Shown in pieces: positions 46,077-58,264 of a DNA stretch of 64,000 nt. The translations under genes and the position numbers were made by a program. Origin of the DNA: Plasmodium brasilianum. Taxonomy: Eukaryota; Apicomplexa; Aconoidasida; Haemosporida; Plasmodiidae. The notes beneath the pieces were generated by a model. The model saw only the letters and a list, made by a program, of their open reading frames with translations. It did no database searches and was not told where the DNA came from. Every line of letters starts with the position of its first letter. Within the stretch, counting starts at the first letter, position 1. Location: contig NC_090123.1 in assembly GCF_023973825.1 (NCBI RefSeq), positions 1,347,501-1,411,500 of the forward strand. Direction: 5' to 3'.

Positions 46077-47992
46077 TTATACTCTTCTGTTCTTCAGCTT
46101 TTCTAGCAGTTCTTTATCATATCCAGGCATAATACACTGTGCCCCCAACAAGCTACATGACGTCAAAAAAAAAAAAAAAAAAAAAAAATTTGCACATACA
46201 CAGCTAATTCATGTGCATAATTTTTTGGAATTATTTGTAATTTTATTCAATTTTAAGCAATTTGTTTAGGTCATTTTAATATATTTAATTTTTATTCTTT
46301 GTTTTCCTTATTTTTCTTATTTTTCTTATTTTTCTTATTTTCCTTATTTTCCTTATTTTCCTTTTTTTCCTTTTTTTCATTTTTATCCTTACAATTTCTT
46401 TTTCGGCTGTTTTTCAGTGACGTTTTCCTCATCATCATTTACATGAACACCTTGCCTGTTCATATCATAACTTTCTCCTTCGTCAGAACTTTTATCTTTG
46501 CTACGTAGTCCAACTCCACTATATTCCATTTGAACTCTTTCGTTCTTGGAAATAATTCTGCAATAATTATGTTAAACAAGAACGCGAAAAGAGGGTAAGG
46601 TAAAAAACAGCAAAAATAACGCGATGAAATAGGATTAAAAGGAATATATTATCAGAGGTAGCTATAAATGATAAATTATTAACATCATTTCTATGATTAG
46701 CAGCACTTCTAAGATCAGAAGCACTTCTAAGATCAGCAGCACTTCTAAGATCAGCAGCACTTCTATGATCAGAAGCACATCTATGATCAGCAGCACTTCT
46801 ATGATCAGAAGCACTTCTAAGATCAGCAGCACTTCTATGATCAGAAGCACTTCTAAGATCAGCAGCACTTCTATGATCAGAAGCACTTCTAAGATCAGCA
46901 GCACTTCTATGATCAGAAGCACATCTATGATCGGAAGCACATCTACAATTAGCAATATTTCTATAGAGAGAAATACTCCTATACATGGAGCAGTTCTCCT
47001 TTTAATGATGGTGTTACCTGGACGCCTTCACTATTGCTTCCTTAGTTATATTATCTGTAAATCCGTTATTGCTTAATTTTTTTACCTTCGCTACAAGTGG
47101 ACCCACTCTACAAATTTAACAAAAAAGAGTTAACAATAAAAAGGTGCAGAAATAAAAAAAGATTAGCTATACATATGCATATATATACATGCACATGATC
47201 AGCAGTTACACAAGCTCCTCTTATCATTTAAATCAGGTATGATTTTTATTTATACTTATAAACATTTTTTTCTTCTTTTCTTGTTCGCACGACAGCATTA
47301 ATATGTGTAACACGTATGTAAGGGTATATGTACCATGTGCGTAGTACTTATGTAGCACGTATGTTATATGTATGTGTCTGTGTGAGTGTACGAATATTTT
47401 TTTTTTTTTTTTTTTTTTTCATAATCTTTTCAACTTTTTGAGTTCTTTAAAAATAATTTTGCGAAAAAATAATAATAAGTGTTATAATTGTTCAATTTGA
47501 ACATGAACAATGCAGGAAAATATGTCGTCATGATGTAACGAAGGAGCAAATAATAGACGTTTACGAAATGTCTTTTACTTTATTTCATTAAACTGGTTTT
47601 ATGTGGTTTTGTTCTTTTTCATTTACTCCATATTATATTTCCTAAGTTTCATTTTTTTTCTTTTTTCTTTTTTTTTTATTTATTTTTCCTTGTTTTAATT
47701 TATTTTATTTTAGTTTATTTATTTATTTTATTCTATTTTTTTTTTTTTTTTCGATGAATTACCACCATTTACTGCACAATACACCCCCTCAATTAAGAAA
47801 CGAAGATTTTTTGTCTTTCAGTCCAATGTTGTATCTTTACCTGTTCGATGAAATTTCTTCATCTAAATTTTTTCCACGTTGTAGTACTTCATGCATTTGC
47901 AAATTCAAATTGTCATTTTCCCCTTTTATATTTTCTTGTTCTTCCTTAAGATCATCACTCATACTTACATTTTCTTTATCGTTGCATTCCAT
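46077..47992 (-). CDS. Unrecognised conserved-looking protein, four exons
   Basis: Exons 47841-47992, 47018-47107, 46393-46557 and 46077-46152 join with consistent phases and good GTAAAG, GTAACA and GTAAGG donors to encode 160 residues. The N-terminal half is acidic and helical (MSDDLKEEQENIKGEN..., NLDEEISSNR). Then come VGPLVAKVKKLSNNGFTDNI and IISKNERVQMEYSGVGLRS. A charged region follows, and the C-terminus is FLLGAQCIMPGYDKELLEKL plus a short basic tail. An alternative stop shortly after the third donor would give 136 residues, but the strong donor and the well-formed last exon favour 160. No family recognised. Intron 2 carries an 18-bp repeat. Confidence 0.6.
46688..46955. repeat. 18-bp AGCACTTCTAAGATCAG repeat
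   Basis: About 14 to 15 copies of an 18-bp unit AGCACTTCTAAGATCAGN (or TATGATCAG), each with one GATC site, located inside intron 46558-47017 of the 160-residue gene. Frames on both strands are open through it. Confidence 0.92.
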
Positions 47993-48065
47993 AGTTAATC
48001 GTTAAAAAAGAAAAAACATAGGTACCGTGTGTACATATATATTTATGTATATACAATTTTACGGC

Positions 48066-48243
48066 AAAAAAAGGAAGCAACGAAGGAAGCAACGAAGGAA
48101 GCAACGAAGGAAGCAACGAAGGAAGCAACGAAGGAAGAAAAAAAGGAAGCAAAAAAGGAAGCAAAATAGGAAGCAAAATAGGAAGCAAAAAAGGAAGCAA
48201 AATAGGAAGCAAAAAAGGAAGCAAAATAGGAAGCAAAAAATCA
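48066..48243. repeat. Purine-rich GGAAGCAAC/GGAAGCAAAATA repeat
   Basis: Two blocks, five copies of GGAAGCAACGAA followed by about nine of GGAAGCAAAAAA/ATA, all purine-rich on the + strand. It lies just upstream of the 160-residue gene start on the minus strand. Confidence 0.9.
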
Positions 48244-48485
48244 GACCAAAATAGCAAACAAACACACAAATATTATGTGTGTAAATGTCTGTAAAATATA
48301 CGAGTATTAAACCTGAAAAGTTAAAATATTTCTCTCAGCATTAACACATTTTTTTTTCTTTTTTTTTAGGTTGTTGTGTTTCTTAAATAACATTAAAAGT
48401 CTGTTATTTTATTTTAGTTATTGCATGAGAAGGTTATAAAAAATTTGGTAAGCTTGAATAAGGACCTTCAGTATTTAGCAATATA

Positions 48486-48608
<123 letters not shown>

Positions 48609-49174
48609 CTCAAGTATTAATTTAGTGCACAGATAAAATGGAAAAAAATAGGAAAAAAAAAAAAAATGATCTCAGTGGATTAATAACAATATTAAGGGAA
48701 AATAATTGCATAGTTACTTTTTGCCTCTTACTGTTCTCAAAATTTCCTCACATTTACAGTTATGTTTTTTCTTTTAATATAACCTAGTAAGTATGTTAAT
48801 GTAGTTTTATTTATTTTTATTTTTTTAAGCGATGTTAACTTATATTCCTTACAACAGCTTCTACATCATATAATAAATTTTTTTGTTCATTCATAAATGT
48901 TTATTACGTTTATTATGTTTATCACGTTCATTTTGTTTATTACGTATAATACGTATATATTACGCATGTTACATTCTACCCATTCACTGAACAACATCCC
49001 GTTTCACTGATATTCGCGTTAATATTTAAAAAAAATAATAAAAAGGTACTTCCTCCCTTCACACATACTATAAGGGAAAAACTAATGTTGATTATATTTT
49101 TATGAGTTATAATAATTAAGTAAGCATTTTATTCTTACAAAAGAGGAAAATTATTTTTGATAAAGATTAAAAAT

Positions 49175-49216
<42 letters not shown>

Positions 49217-49852
49217 GTTTATAGCATTACGAACTTTTGAAAGTATGAAACTTTTTATATATTTCATTTTATAAAATTCTCAAGGTATTTTTCTTTTATT
49301 TGTGTTTCCTATATATTTTAAATATTTTAAGGATTAACAAATGGTGAAACATCAAACATTTCAAAAGGGATGAAAAAATTTGATAAGCGAAACAATTGTT
49401 TTATTTTCCCTTTTAAGGTTTTTCTCAGTCCATAACTCGTAAAAATGATTCGCACAAAAAAAAAAAAAAAAAAAGATTTTTATTACTATACATATATATA
49501 TATACATCTACATATCTAAACGCTTATGGGCTCAGAAAAAAATATGCTTTTTGAAAAAGAACTACAAAACGTAATGTGCACGGAAAATTAAAAAAAAGAT
49601 TGGGAAATTAATATCATGCACATTGATTAGACTAAACTTGTATAAATATCTTATTAAAAAATAAAAAAAAAAATTTGCCGCCCATGTTGTTTACTTATTA
49701 ATAATTATACATATATCTACATTTAATATGTACATACGTTAGAGTATATACATATCACAAAAGCCATGGTTTTTTTTTGTTTTATAAAAGTTCCATCACC
49801 ACCTTTTCCAAAAAAAAAAAGAATAATAAAATAAATAAAAAAATAAAAAAAA

Positions 49853-49883
<31 letters not shown>

Positions 49884-50452
49884 AAATAAAAAAATTAAAA
49901 AAAATTAAAAAATAAAATAACTCCATTAAACCGGTAAAAGTTCTTAAATTGTTCAATTGTCTATTTTAACATATCATTTAAGGTCAAAAAATAGATAGTA
50001 CGGTTATGTTCAACATATATATATATAGGTACATATATGTATGTGCCTATCGTAGGTAAGAACAAATGGTACTCTTTTTGTTAAACGTGCTTAGAATTAC
50101 ACAAATTTTAAATACCATCCTGGATATCCGTATAAACAGAAGCATATTAACGTTTTATTATTTTAACTTTAGTTTTTGTGTTATATATTATCGTTGTTAT
50201 TTTGCTTTTGCTTTTGTTTTTGCTTATTTTTTTTTTTTTTTTTTATAAACCTATTTGCCTTTTTTTGTTTTTTTTAAATATGAAAAAGAAAACAAAAATA
50301 AGGAAGCAAAGACAACCATATATATTTTGTGAAGGAACATAGAGAAAACGAATAAAAGCAAAAAAAAGCGAAAAGGAAAAATAAAGTATAAAACATAAAA
50401 GAAAAACAAAAAGGGGCTCATAATATGCAAATAACACATTTTCATTAATTTT

Positions 50453-50642
50453 TTTCAGTAAATTTAATTAATTTTTTTCATTATATTTGATTAATTTTTT
50501 TCATTATATTTGATTAATTTTTTTCATTATATTTGATTAATTTTTTTCATTATATTTGATTAATTTTTTTCATTATATTTGATTAATTTTTTTCATTATA
50601 TTTGATTAATTTTTTTCATTATATTTGAATAATTTTTTTCTT
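50453..50642. repeat. 23-bp ATTAATTTTTTTCATTATATTTG repeat
   Basis: About eight near-identical 23-bp copies (core TTTTTTTCATTATATTTG), the last one drifting to GAATAA. Confidence 0.93.
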
Positions 50643-50899
50643 TATCAAATTTTTTAAAATTAGGGAGTTTTCTTCATGTTTTTCCTTTCGTTCTTTTTCC
50701 CTTTTTTTTTTTCTTTTTCTTTTTTTATAGAGGAACATAGTGAGTTACTGAACTGCTTTGCCTAAGATGTTATGGCTAGAACCTTAGTTATTTTTGTAAA
50801 TTTGGGTATAAGATTATTGTAATTAAATAATTATATTATAGGTCATGTTAGAACTATATTATGTAATGTTTATAATGTATTCACTCATCGGTTTATCTG

Positions 50900-51168
50900 A
50901 TTGTTTGTTTGTTTATTTGTTTGTTTATTTGTTTGTTTATTTGTTTGTTTATTTGTTTGTTTATTTGTTTGTTCATTTGTTTGTTCATTTGTTTGTTCAT
51001 TTGTTTGTTCATTTGTTTGTTCATTTGTTTGTTCATTTGTTTGTTCATTTGTTTGTTCATTTGTTTGTTCATTTGTTTGTTCATTTGTTTGTTCATTTGT
51101 TTGTTCATTTGTTTGTTCATTTGTTTGTTCATTTGTTTGTTCATTTGTTTGTTCATTTGTTTAATATT
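50900..51168. repeat. 12-bp TTCATTTGTTTG repeat
   Basis: About 22 copies of TTTGTTTGTTCA, with the first five using TTTA in place of TTCA. Spurious frames (Leu-Phe-Val, Met-Asn-Lys-Gln) on both strands. Confidence 0.95.
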
Positions 51169-53082
51169 TATTTTTTTATTTATTGCCAATTTTTTATGTC
51201 AATTTCACCCCCTTTCCTTTTTTTAAGAAAAAATAGTATAATAGATTTTGATTGGATTTTTATTAAATGTTCATTAGATTTTAACTAGATGTTTACAAGG
51301 TGTTAAACTAAATGTTTGCTAGATGTTTACTAGGTGTTAACTAGATGTTTGCTAGATGTTTACTAAATGTTTAATAAATGCTTAGAGAATGTAACAATCA
51401 CTTCTAAAACATGAAAAAAAAAAAAAAAAAAAAAAATGAACGGAAAGTTAAGAGGAAAACAGATATATGCAAGGATGCAAATGAAAACGTGTTAAGAATG
51501 TACTGTTGTATTTATTACAATCAAAATAAGGGTTCTTCTTTTAGGCTATTTTTTTTTTTTTTTTTTTTTTTTAAATATAATAAATAGTTATGTTGTAGAA
51601 TGTGTTAAATTAGTACTTAATTATTTCACTTTTATATTAAGGTGTGTTAGCTATTTTTTTTTTTTTTTTCCCCTTTTTTTTTCTGTAAATAAAAACTATC
51701 TATATTTGTAGAAAATATAGCTTTGTGTGTATTTCTTGTTTTTGTCAAAAGCAATACCTTCAATGAATTTCTATTAGGTGCTTCTTACCTTTTTGATACT
51801 ACTTTTATTTATTTATTTTTTAAGAAGTTAAAAATACACATTATATGAATAATTTGATATTATATGCCTTCAAAAAAAGAAAGGAAAAGATGAGTAAATG
51901 TAAAGTGCAAATAGTTAAGTGTAATGTGTATACAGTAAACAGTAAAGAGGGTTTTTTTGTTCATTCATGATGTTACTTTTTGAGTATCTTAGCTCTTTTT
52001 TTTTTTTTTTTTTTTATTATTAATTTGCGTTTTATAGGACTTCATTTCATTTCGATGTGTGTACACACACACACACAATTTTATAAAATAAAATATGCAC
52101 ATATGTTCATCGGGAATTGTGTAAACTTTGCTATTATTTTTATGCTATGCTTTTAGCAAAAATATTTATTACCTTTTTTTATAAGCTGTAATATAACCTT
52201 TTTTTTTTTTTTTTTTTTTTTTTTTGTTATACATCCTCATGTATTTAATTGTAGAAATATAATTTCTTTTTCTTTTTGAAGTATCTATAATTTCATTACT
52301 ATTCTGTGAAATATAAAAAAGAAACAGCGATTATATTCCTCTTTAGAAGATATAAATTATGTGCATGTAGAGCGAGAAATTATGCTCCGTTATACATAAA
52401 TGTACACGCATAGGTACATACATACGTACATACATACATACGTACATACATACATACGTACATACATACATACGTACATACATACATACATACGTACATA
52501 CATACATACGTACATACATACATACATATATATATACATGCACGTGGACATATGTACAAGTATAGGCGCATAAAACTAAACACATGTACACTTTTCCATT
52601 TTCTCTCCACATCATATATACTTGAAAGTGGTGAAAATAATTATAAACAAATGGTTGTTACTATATTTATGCATTCTAGTTAATATTTATAGTATAACGA
52701 AATATCTATTTTTCGTGCCCTCACCTTTTTTGTTATTATTTTTTAAATTTTCATTGTTATTTTAATGAAATCAAAAATAAATAAAATAAAATAAAATAAT
52801 ACATGCTTTATTTTAATGTAGACAAGTTAAAATGAAATAATTAATACGAATTCCTATTCGCATACATTCACATTAGTGTATATTCATATTTGATTGTTAT
52901 TTTATATTAAAGTTCAAGCATTTTAATACAATCGCAGAGTTACACGTATATTCATATTTTTTCCTGAACAGTACATGCAAATATATTGTTAAAAGCTAGA
53001 TTAAACTAGCTATTTTTTTTTATTTCTTTTTATTTTTTTTTATTTTTATTCCTATACATTAAATAAATAGAATGGAATAAAA

Positions 53083-54519
53083 ATGAAATGCGCTACTATA
53101 TATTCATTTTTAATAAATACATTATTTGTTCTTCTAGAAATAAAATGTAATAATCTCATAGAAGAATGTAAACAATGGGGTGCATGGTCAGAATGTAAAA
53201 ATGGAGTTAATACAAGAATTTGTTTAACTGATAATTCTTTAAGTGAAGAAAGGTCATGTAATAATTGCGGTCCTTGGGAAAATTGGTCTCCATGCAAAAA
53301 TGGGAAGAAACATCGAAAAGTAATTAATTGTCCATTCATTAAAGAAGAACAAGATTGTACTTCGGATGAAGCAAATGACCCAAGTATATATAACAGTACT
53401 ACTCTTTATTTTAATCATGAAGAGGAAGAAACAAATAACGACAATGAAAACACAGTGAAGCAAAGAAGTGATATACAAGTTGGTAACAATGGCCATGAAG
53501 TCAGTATCACTGAACATGATTACGCTAAAAAAGTAAAAAAACGAAGCAGTAATAACAGTAGTGATAGTAGTAATGGCAGTGGTAGTAGTGATAATAGTAA
53601 TGGCAGTGGTAGTAGTGATAGTAGTAATGGCAGTGGTAGTAGTGATAGTAGTAATGGCAGTGATAGTAGTGATAGTAGTGATAGTAGTGATAGTAGTGGT
53701 AAAAATGGCGCTTCATCAAGTGTTTTAAGTAAAATAGATTACGAACAAAACGATAACACTGAAGGTAACTACAAAAATTTGGACGCATCGACTAGTGGCG
53801 GCAAGTCGAATTCTCTTGATAGTACATCCACTGATGCAAATACCACTACTACCGCAGTCGATGTTACAATGCACAATGAAAAATTAGAAAACACTTCAAG
53901 TCCCACAGAAGAGGTTTTATCACAACCAGAAAACGACAGCAAGGAAAGCGAGAGTAATAATTCTGAACAAATTAATAATAATAATAATAATAATAATAAT
54001 GATACTTACTATAATAATAGTAGTAGTACCAATTCAGAAGAGATAAAGAATAAAAGTAATATTACCCCCAATTTAGAGAATAGCACAAATGGGGAAGTTA
54101 AAATGGTATTACCATCAAGGGATACAAAAAAGGCAAAAAATTTTAGAGAAAATAAAACAGAGGAAAATTTAAATAAATCTTATGAAAATACTCAACCAAA
54201 AAATAAAACTGATGAAAATGTCAATTCATATAATTTTTATGAACAGCAAGGAACAAAATATGAGCAAAAGAAAAATAATTATGAAGACAAGAATAGAAGA
54301 GGTGCTCCAAATTTTAATCAAACATACATAGCAAGTGGTGTGGGCTTTGTTTTGCTTCTAAGCGGAAGCGCAGCTAGCTATGCTTTGTATAATGGAAAAT
54401 ATAAACAATTAACTGAAGAAACTAAGCAAGAAAATTTTGAAGTCATGTTCAATGAAGATAATGCAAAGGGAAAGGAAAACAAATCCATATATGAAGACGA
54501 GTTTTGGGCCCTTGAATGA
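53083..54519 (+). CDS. MTRAP: Merozoite TRAP-like protein (MTRAP)
   Basis: MTRAP is a type I membrane adhesin of the TRAP family, a micronemal protein of merozoites and also known to be needed for gamete egress. 478 residues in a single exon start at ATG 53083 with a signal peptide (MKCATIYSFLINTLFVLLEI). A thrombospondin type 1 repeat follows (about 27-80) with CKQWGAWSECKNG, RSCNNCGPWENWSPC. A long disordered ectodomain contains an SSDSSNGSG array and an Asn run. The transmembrane segment is at about 417-436 (ASGVGFVLLLSGSAASYALY), its GSAAS part fitting rhomboid cleavage. The 42-residue acidic tail ends EDEFWALE, with the subterminal Trp typical of TRAP tails that couple to the actin motor. 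Length is close to the P. falciparum protein (about 500). Confidence 0.93.
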   Translation: MKCATIYSFLINTLFVLLEIKCNNLIEECKQWGAWSECKNGVNTRICLTDNSLSEERSCNNCGPWENWSPCKNGKKHRKVINCPFIKEEQDCTSDEANDPSIYNSTTLYFNHEEEETNNDNENTVKQRSDIQVGNNGHEVSITEHDYAKKVKKRSSNNSSDSSNGSGSSDNSNGSGSSDSSNGSGSSDSSNGSDSSDSSDSSDSSGKNGASSSVLSKIDYEQNDNTEGNYKNLDASTSGGKSNSLDSTSTDANTTTTAVDVTMHNEKLENTSSPTEEVLSQPENDSKESESNNSEQINNNNNNNNNDTYYNNSSSTNSEEIKNKSNITPNLENSTNGEVKMVLPSRDTKKAKNFRENKTEENLNKSYENTQPKNKTDENVNSYNFYEQQGTKYEQKKNNYEDKNRRGAPNFNQTYIASGVGFVLLLSGSAASYALYNGKYKQLTEETKQENFEVMFNEDNAKGKENKSIYEDEFWALE

Positions 54520-55502
54520 GCAATAGAACAAGTGTATTTGTATGTGTTTTGCAGTGTAGCTTTGTCTATCGCTTAAGCAGATACGTCTACACGACTACAC
54601 ACAAGCAGCTACACACAAGCAGCTACACACAAGCAGCTACACACAAGCAGCTACAAACAAGCAGCTACACACAAGCAGCTACAAACAAGCAGCTACACCC
54701 AAGCAGCTACACCCAAGCAGTTACACACAAGCAGTTACACACGAATGATTATTTAATATGGTTTAATAAAAACGCATAAAACAATTATTTCATCATTTGG
54801 TCATTGGTGCATGGGTAAGTACTTTTCTTTTTCTTAACAAGAAAAAAAAAAATAAACAATTCACTGTGCATAATACAATATAGGCAGAAAAAAAGAAAAA
54901 GATATGAAATGAATAAACATAAGAAGACACCTTTATATTTCTATTTTGTTCTTTTCTTTCCTTTTTCTACCACAAATGTTGTACGTATGAATGGACCTAT
55001 ATGCCTTTTTTTTAGCTACTGCTTTAATACAAGTTAAGTTATCAATATGCCCTTTTCAGTCTCTGTAACAGTCTGATGGGCATATAAAAATGCAAACATA
55101 TATGTAAATACATAAGTAAACATATATGCAAACATGTGTGCATTTATACATTCACTTATATACACATATGTTCATTTTTTAAGTTAAAATTTCCTCTTTT
55201 TTAATCAGGTTCGCATTTTCTACTTTATATACGTACAGAAAATCATTTTTTTTAACCACAGTAAATACATGCACAAGTTCATGCTAATAGAGATACATAT
55301 ATATAAATATATATGTGTTCATTGCTTTTTTCTTTTTAACTAAGAACCATTTTAAAATAATTTGATATAATATCAATTAAATTGGAGTATTTTCCTTTTT
55401 TTTCATTTCAAAAATAGTGTAAGTATGTTTATTTCTATTACTTAGTAGACATTCAAACAGAAGCGGGGGATTGTCTGTGCTAGTAGATATGGTCTATATT
55501 AT

Positions 55503-55542
<40 letters not shown>

Positions 55543-55827
55543 TTTTCAAATTTAAATTAAAATATGGTGTTAAAATATATATTAAAATGGAAAAAAAAAT
55601 TTAAATTACAATAGAAGGGGGAAAAAAAAAATATAAGAGAGATACTACATAAAAACTGTTATAATATACATATATATGTGTGTGTATGTATGTAAATGTA
55701 TGAACATGCATGTATATGCATGTGTATGCATAAAATAATGTTAGGATGTAAAAGGTGTAGTAGCACAAAAAAAAAAAATAAAACTATATCTTATATTGAG
55801 ACTGCTACTACTACAAAGTAAAACATG
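54520..55827. other. Convergent intergenic region downstream of MTRAP
   Basis: Holds a 14-bp repeat directly after the MTRAP stop, then simple AT sequence and a T run (55507-55540). No gene seen; the open frame starting at 54516 is the repeat. Confidence 0.6.
54596..54745. repeat. 14-bp ACACAAGCAGCTAC repeat after MTRAP
   Basis: About ten copies of TACACACAAGCAGC with minor variants (TACAAAC, TACACCC, GCAGTTAC), starting 77 bp past the MTRAP stop, probably within its 3' UTR. More GC-rich than the surroundings. Confidence 0.93.
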
Positions 55828-56456
55828 TTACCATGAGTCTTCACATAACTGAGAATTCCCTTGAACCTTTGGCAGAGGCTTTCCAGTGAAATAGTAATTC
55901 GAATGAAACAGTGTGCCGAAAACTATAACACCCTGATAAATTAAAAAAAAAGAAATAAAAAAAAAAAAAAATAATAAACAAAAATAATAAATAATAAAAA
56001 ATAATAATAAATAATAAAAAAAAATAAAAAAAAATAATAAATAATAAAAAATAATAAAAAATAATAAAAAATAATTAATCAATCAATGAAGCAGTCAACG
56101 AATTAAACAGTAACCGTATGACATATTTTTATCGCATTTGTAATGTTCAAATGTTGTAACAAAAAAAAAAAAAAAAAAAATCATCGAATAATTTTGTTCG
56201 TTTTCACTTGTAATATTAGCCAACTCCACCAAACATATTCAGACATGGGGGATACCATATTAGTTGCAATTTCAGGGGAAGTATAATAGTCCTCTAAGTA
56301 GTGCGTTAAATGAATTTTCGTAAAAGATAAATTTCTTTTTACAAGTAAGTCATAACATCTCATATCATGTTTAATATGCGTAGTAGCATTCATAATCATA
56401 CATGGATGATTGCTTAACAGTTTCGCTGCGTCTTTACCAAGGCTTCTTATAAACAT
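55828..56456 (-). CDS. Small one-TM protein, unrecognised
   Basis: Two exons, 56208-56456 and 55828-55932, join in phase 0 across a 275-bp intron (CAA|GTGAAA donor, TTTATCAG acceptor) to give 117 residues. The N-terminus MFIRSLGKDAAKLLSNHP is amphipathic and basic, as in mitochondrial proteins. The middle has HYLEDYYTSPEIATNM, then one hydrophobic segment, YVWWSWLILQGVIVFGTLF, spanning the splice junction, and a C-terminus KPLPKVQGNSQLCEDSW. This architecture would suit a small respiratory-chain or ATP-synthase accessory subunit, which is inference only. The intron is [15 protein letters not shown]. Confidence 0.65.
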
Positions 56457-56640
56457 TTTGGAAGAAAAGGTAAAAAATGTATTAACAAACAGCAGTTATT
56501 TTTGAATAGCTAGTTCTAACGTGGAATATTTAGCAGTATGTAGCAGTAATATGATTTAATATGGAATAATAATGTAGAGATATTTATAACACTGCACTAC
56601 ATTAACAGTTCTATGGCGTTAAATGTATATTCGTAACGTT

Positions 56641-56689
<49 letters not shown>

Positions 56690-56895
56690 AAAAGGTTCGT
56701 ATATCTTCATAAAATAAGCTCTTGAGCAGTGTATTATATTGTATATACACATATATACAAATATGTATATTTCGCCGTTACGTAAAAATTCGTGTTACCC
56801 AAAAGATACGAAAATATCCGCACATATTTAAAAAAAAAAAGTAAAATAAATTGTTAAAATGTTACAATGAATAAATAAATGTTTCGTACATTAAA

Positions 56896-57671
56896 ATGAT
56901 AAAGAGTATTGATTATTCGGAGTCAATTTATTTTATCTTTTTTCAAGTAAAGCATAAAACTGCAAAATATTTTTAATAAATAAAACAAGAAAATTCGTGG
57001 TCCCTAAACCTATACAGCAAGAAGTTTAAGTTAAAAATGAAAAAAAATTATTACAAAGTAGTGAACGATTTTTTTTATTTTTATTAATATACATACACAA
57101 ATAGAAAAAAATAAGGAAAATTTTGTATATAGTAGTGTGAGTATACATATGCATGTGTATATACATGTGCACTGCATTATACATATTTATGCACTACACA
57201 TGTTAATTAAAATAAATACTAAAACGTAGGTATATAATACAATTGAAGATGAAAGCTTTTTCTTAAGTTTTAAGGAAAAGAGGAAAAAAAAAAAAAAAAA
57301 AAAAATTACGTTACCAATGTGAGCCTGTTCATTATATAATAAGTGGTACAAACAGAACTACCTCAAAAAGAATTTCGCATTTTCTCATTTTCTCATTTTC
57401 GCACCTTCTCATATTCGCATTTTCTCATATTCGCATTTTCGTATTTTTGTAAAATACCAAAATTGACGAACAGGTGCCGCCACTTCCATACGTGGTGAGA
57501 GGCTATATCTCAACCCAGATGAAACTAAAAAGGTAATACTTATTAAAGCGGCTTTTAATATATATATTTATATGACTACATGCATACGGTAATTCCTTTA
57601 TTTTGTCTTACCTGCATACAACAATGCTTTTGAACAGAGGCTTTTTCATATTTAATTTCACTTTATTTTAA
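56896..57671 (+). CDS. Candidate 47-residue microprotein, three exons
   Basis: Exon 1, 56896-56946 (ATG, 17 codons MIKSIDYSESIYFIFFQ, GTAAAGC donor). Exon 2, 57474-57532 (acceptor CGAACAG, reading VPPLPYVVRGYISTQMKLK, donor AAG|GTAATACT). Exon 3, 57638-57671 (acceptor TTTTGAACAG, ending FFIFNFTLF and TAA). Phases agree throughout. Exon 2 and its immediate flanks are about half G+C in a background near 20 percent, which is what draws attention. No family recognised. The same GC island could instead be a structured non-coding RNA, as it can form a CCAC/GTGG hairpin. The start is divergent from the 117-residue gene. Confidence 0.35.
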
Positions 57672-58045
57672 ATTTCTTTTTCTTTTTAATTTTTCCAATA
57701 TTTCATTCTTCGTATTTATTAATAAATTATTACTATGTATAAATGCAAAATTAGAATTTTTCTTTGTTCCATTTTTTTTTTTTTTTTTCATACAAAATAT
57801 TAAAATAAAGAGAAATAAACCATATTTTTCACTAACTTAAAGAGACCATTATTTTGTACGGTTCTGCCATTTTAAAATTATGCATTTCTTAAATGAACAC
57901 GCACAACTTAAGTGTTTTTAATTTGGAACTTCATTATATGTCCAACACATATTTTTGTGCAATTCTGTAGAGAGCATAAAGGATACAACTGTTACATTAT
58001 ATATATATTTCTTTCTTTTTTTTTTATATGTTTTTGTAAAACCGT

Positions 58046-58264
58046 ATATGTATATTAAATATATATATGGATATTAAATATATATATGGATGTTAAATAT
58101 ATATATGTACATTAAATATATATATGGATGTTAAATATATATATGGATGTTAAATATATATATGGATGTTAAATATATATATGGATGTTAAATATATATA
58201 TGTACATTAAATATATATATGGATGTTAAATATATATATGTATATTAAATATATATATATAATA
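58046..58264. repeat. 19-bp ATATATATGGATGTTAAAT repeat
   Basis: About eleven copies of the 19-bp unit ATATATATGGATGTTAAAT, with variants TGTACATT and TGGATATT at the same positions. Confidence 0.93.

Noticed and set aside
50845..51288. Leu-Phe-Val or Met-Asn-Lys-Gln repeat proteins
   Set aside because: They are the TTTGTTTGTTCA array read on each strand; flanks show no coding character.
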